Assembly (NCBI RefSeq): GCF_037201915.1
Contig: NZ_CP147505.1
Span: forward strand, 2,852,001-2,916,000
Direction of reading: 5' to 3'
From: Haloplanus sp. CK5-1
GTDB lineage: Archaea > Halobacteriota > Halobacteria > Halobacteriales > Haloferacaceae
DNA: 64,000 nt
Shown here: positions 62,222 to 64,000 of the stretch, one piece after another
Layout of the letters: every line of letters begins with the position of its first letter
Numbering within the stretch: the first letter of the stretch is position 1
Notes under the pieces: generated by a model
Database searches by the model: none
What the model saw: only the letters and a program-made list of their open reading frames with translations
Told to the model about the DNA's origin: nothing
Made by a program: the position numbers and the translations under genes

Positions 62222-62515
62222 TCAGTCCGACGACGATTTGGCCTCCTCGACGTCGTCCGCGTGCAGGAGGAACATGGGGTCGGGTTCGGGCGACGCCCGG
62301 AGTTCGATCCGCTTGGTCAGCCGGTAGTACTTCCGTCGGCTGGTCCGGTAGCTCTCGACGATCCCCGCCTCTTCGAGCGTCGAGAGGTGGTGGACGGCGG
62401 TCTTGCCGTCCATGCCGACGCGGTCGGCGAGTTCGGAGACGTATCGGGGCTCGGTCGCCAGTTCGCGAATGATCTGCAGGCGTGCCTTGCTCCCGAGAAC
62501 GTCGAACAGAGACAT
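62222..62515 (-). CDS. ArsR-type winged-helix regulator
   Basis: A 97-residue regulator: FDVLGSKARLQIIRELATEP, YVSELADRVGMDGKTAVHHL, STLEEAGIVESYRTSRRKYY (wing), then KRIELRASPEPDPMFLLHAD. No metal-binding Cys cluster is visible, so it may not sense metal. The start at 62515 (MSLFDVLG) fits the domain. It is divergent from the amphi-Trp gene and follows no clear operon. Confidence 0.87.
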   Translation of the reverse strand: MSLFDVLGSKARLQIIRELATEPRYVSELADRVGMDGKTAVHHLSTLEEAGIVESYRTSRRKYYRLTKRIELRASPEPDPMFLLHADDVEEAKSSSD

Positions 62516-62572
62516 CGGTTGCCGTGTCTTTGGAACGCACACCCTTATACTCCGCTACTTCATACACCGCCT

Positions 62573-62863
62573 ATGGCCGACCTGCCGGACGCAAACGACG
62601 GCACCCGAACCGTCACCGACGGCTACTTCGAACGGGAGGTGCGACTCTCCCGGGAGTCGACCGCGGCGTTCCTCCGCGATCTGGCCGACCAGATCGAGGA
62701 CGAACCGCGGCTCACCATCTCCACCGACGAGTGGGAGATTCCCTTCGAGTTCGACGAACCGATCGAGGTCGAAGTGGAGTTCGTCGGCGAGACCCACCGC
62801 CAACTGGAACTCGAACTCGAGTTCGAGTGGTCGCCGCCGGAGGACAAGATCGGCGTTAATTAA
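62573..62863 (+). CDS. Amphi-Trp domain protein
   Basis: A 96-residue protein matching the haloarchaeal amphi-Trp family: YFEREVRLSRESTAAFLRDL, LADQIEDEPRLTISTDEWEI, PFEFDEPIEVEVEFVGET and RQLELELEFEWSPPE. The alternate charged/hydrophobic strands give it an amphipathic sheet. The function is unknown. A TATA-like CTTATAC (62544-62550) lies upstream, consistent with a short leader. Confidence 0.82.
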   Translation: MADLPDANDGTRTVTDGYFEREVRLSRESTAAFLRDLADQIEDEPRLTISTDEWEIPFEFDEPIEVEVEFVGETHRQLELELEFEWSPPEDKIGVN

Positions 62864-62912
62864 TAAACGTTTCACCGGAATTCTTATACTGGTCGTCTCC
62901 TGATAGCCGCCC

Positions 62913-64000
62913 ATGAGACGGACATCGACGAGACGACGGTTCCTCGTGGGCGCCGGTGCGACGGGTGTGGCGGGGTTGGCCGGCTGTCTCGGTGGGGGCT
63001 CCAACGCCGGGAGCGACCCCGAGCCCGAGTCGAGCGCCGACTCCGGAGCGACGGGATCGACCGGGACGATGACGGGCACACCGATTTCGGGTGATCACTC
63101 GCTGCTGCTCAACTGGAAGCCAAGCGGCCTCCACGCCCCCTACTTCGCCGCGAAGGCGAACGGGTTCTACGACGAGGAAGGGCTGTCGCTCTCCGCCATC
63201 GAGAGCGGCGAGGGCTCGACGTTCTCCGCGAAGCAGGCGGGACTGGGTAACGTCGAGTTCGCGATCAGCAGCAGCGATCAGGTGGTGAACATCAACAGCC
63301 GCGGCCTCTCGCCACAGTCGGTGGGTGTGGTGATGCAGAAGAGTCCGGCGGTGGTGTTCTCGACCCGGGAGACGTTCGGCGGCGAACTGACGAGCGTCGA
63401 CCAACTCGCGGGCAAGACCGTCGGCACCGGTCCGGGGATGGTTCGGGTACTCACGACGCTCCTCCTAGAGGACGCGGGGATCCGCGACGACGTGGAGATG
63501 GTCGACACCGGCTACGACACCGTCCAACAGTTGCTCTCGGGGAAGATCGACGCCGCGGGCGGCGTCTTCGGCGACGCCATCAGCGCCGAGGCACAGGACT
63601 ACACCGTCGACAGCATCGCCGTCGGCGACACGGTGCCCTCCTACGGCCACGTGGTGGCGGCCGAGCGAGAATGGGCGGCCGAGAACGCCGGCGCTGTCCG
63701 GGCGTTCCTCCGGGCGACGGCACGCGGGGCCGCGTGGGCGCAGTCGAACCCCGGCGAGGCGACCGACGCACTGATCGACGCCAACGGCGTCCTCGAGGAG
63801 TCGCGCGATCAGCAACGGCGGAAGTGGGAGACCATGGCCGCGGAGTTCATGACCGGCGACGCGGTGGCCGAACACGGCTGGGGGTGGAGCGAGAGCGAAC
63901 CGTGGGGGGTCGTCCACGACGCCCTCGCCGACACCGACGCCCTCGACGGCGAGGTCGACCTCAAGTCGGTTTGGACCAACGAGTATCTCGACACGGAGTA
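62913..64000 (+). CDS. NMT1/THI5-like ABC transporter substrate-binding lipoprotein, 3' end at the window edge
   Basis: A 362-residue frame ending in TA at the last base, so its stop may lie one base beyond. The twin-arginine motif STRRRFLVG and lipobox LAGC mark a Tat lipoprotein. The mature part has the NMT1/THI5-type blocks LLLNWKPSGLHAPYFAAKAN, FYDEEGLSLSAIESGEGSTF and FAISSSDQVVN, seen in binding proteins for pyrimidine precursors of thiamine and for nitrate/sulfonate-type compounds. The ligand is not determinable. A TATA-like CTTATAC (62883-62889) about 25 bases before the ATG predicts a leaderless mRNA. Confidence 0.87.
   Translation, partial: MRRTSTRRRFLVGAGATGVAGLAGCLGGGSNAGSDPEPESSADSGATGSTGTMTGTPISGDHSLLLNWKPSGLHAPYFAAKANGFYDEEGLSLSAIESGEGSTFSAKQAGLGNVEFAISSSDQVVNINSRGLSPQSVGVVMQKSPAVVFSTRETFGGELTSVDQLAGKTVGTGPGMVRVLTTLLLEDAGIRDDVEMVDTGYDTVQQLLSGKIDAAGGVFGDAISAEAQDYTVDSIAVGDTVPSYGHVVAAEREWAAENAGAVRAFLRATARGAAWAQSNPGEATDALIDANGVLEESRDQQRRKWETMAAEFMTGDAVAEHGWGWSESEPWGVVHDALADTDALDGEVDLKSVWTNEYLDTE

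Noticed and set aside
1-64000. CRISPR arrays, rRNA and tRNA genes.
   Set aside because: No regularly spaced repeats and no recognisable rRNA or tRNA sequence were found on reading both strands.

Overview
The window is chromosomal DNA of a halophilic archaeon (class Halobacteria). It is very GC-rich, its proteins are strongly acidic, ribosomal proteins eS8, eL21, uL11, uL1, uL10 and P1 sit beside an Rpb4-type RNA polymerase subunit, lipoproteins carry twin-arginine plus lipobox signals, and regulators are of haloarchaeal types (bacterio-opsin-activator HTH, HalX, HalOD1, AbrB-PhoU). Many genes have a TATA-like box about 20-30 bases before the start codon, as expected for leaderless or short-leader mRNAs. 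Family assignments rest on reading the sequence and on recall; no search was run.

Layout. 1-5.2 kb: end of uS2, a zinc metalloprotease, small proteins, an orphan NuoCD paralogue with a methyltransferase-like membrane protein, and a Bat-type regulator. 5.2-11.7 kb: a complete phosphate system (pstSCAB-phoU) divergent from an AbrB-PhoU regulator; the region between them carries two near-identical palindromic elements. 11.7-16.5 kb: eS8, an epimerase, small conserved genes, a HAD hydrolase and nuclease NurA. 16.5-24.1 kb: a surface-fibre-like cluster (winged-helix membrane regulator, two TasA/DUF1102-like proteins, an unknown protein, a large anchored TasA-like/PGF-pre-PGF/CARDB protein, an archaeal signal peptidase and a DUF5305 protein). 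24.1-38.7 kb: HerA-type ATPase, M42 peptidase, uL11, a LarA-like protein, an OYE-family flavoenzyme, a ModE-like regulator with TupABC tungstate transporter, uL1-uL10-P1, a TctA-like permease, a zinc micro-protein with aEF1B, eL21 and RpoF. 38.7-44.1 kb: HalX response regulator divergent from a histidine kinase, a DUF1328 protein and two coupled lipoproteins of unknown function.

44.1-57.75 kb is a decayed accessory island of lower GC: a frameshifted PQQ-propeller pseudogene, an ISH3-type element with 17-bp inverted repeats and a 5-bp target duplication, two identical 1,069-bp IS5-type elements 9.5 kb apart, an ArdC/ImmA pseudogene, an AbiE toxin-antitoxin locus whose toxin is split by an IS630-type element and whose antitoxin appears to lack a start codon, a SWIM protein, a winged-helix gene with a palindromic operator, TspO, a histidine kinase, an RDD protein and a zinc-ribbon gene joined to an IS end. 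57.75-64 kb returns to core-like DNA: HalOD1 and Bat-HTH regulators, a short-chain dehydrogenase-like protein without the usual Tyr/Lys, two Na+/Ca2+ exchanger-type proteins, an ArsR-like regulator, an amphi-Trp protein and the start of a solute-binding lipoprotein.

The most interesting parts are the TasA-like cluster lying between nurA and the HerA-type gene, the orphan NuoCD with a changed quinone-site residue, paired inverted repeats bracketing the AbiE locus, the frameshift site of the IS630-type transposase, and the phosphate-region palindromes.
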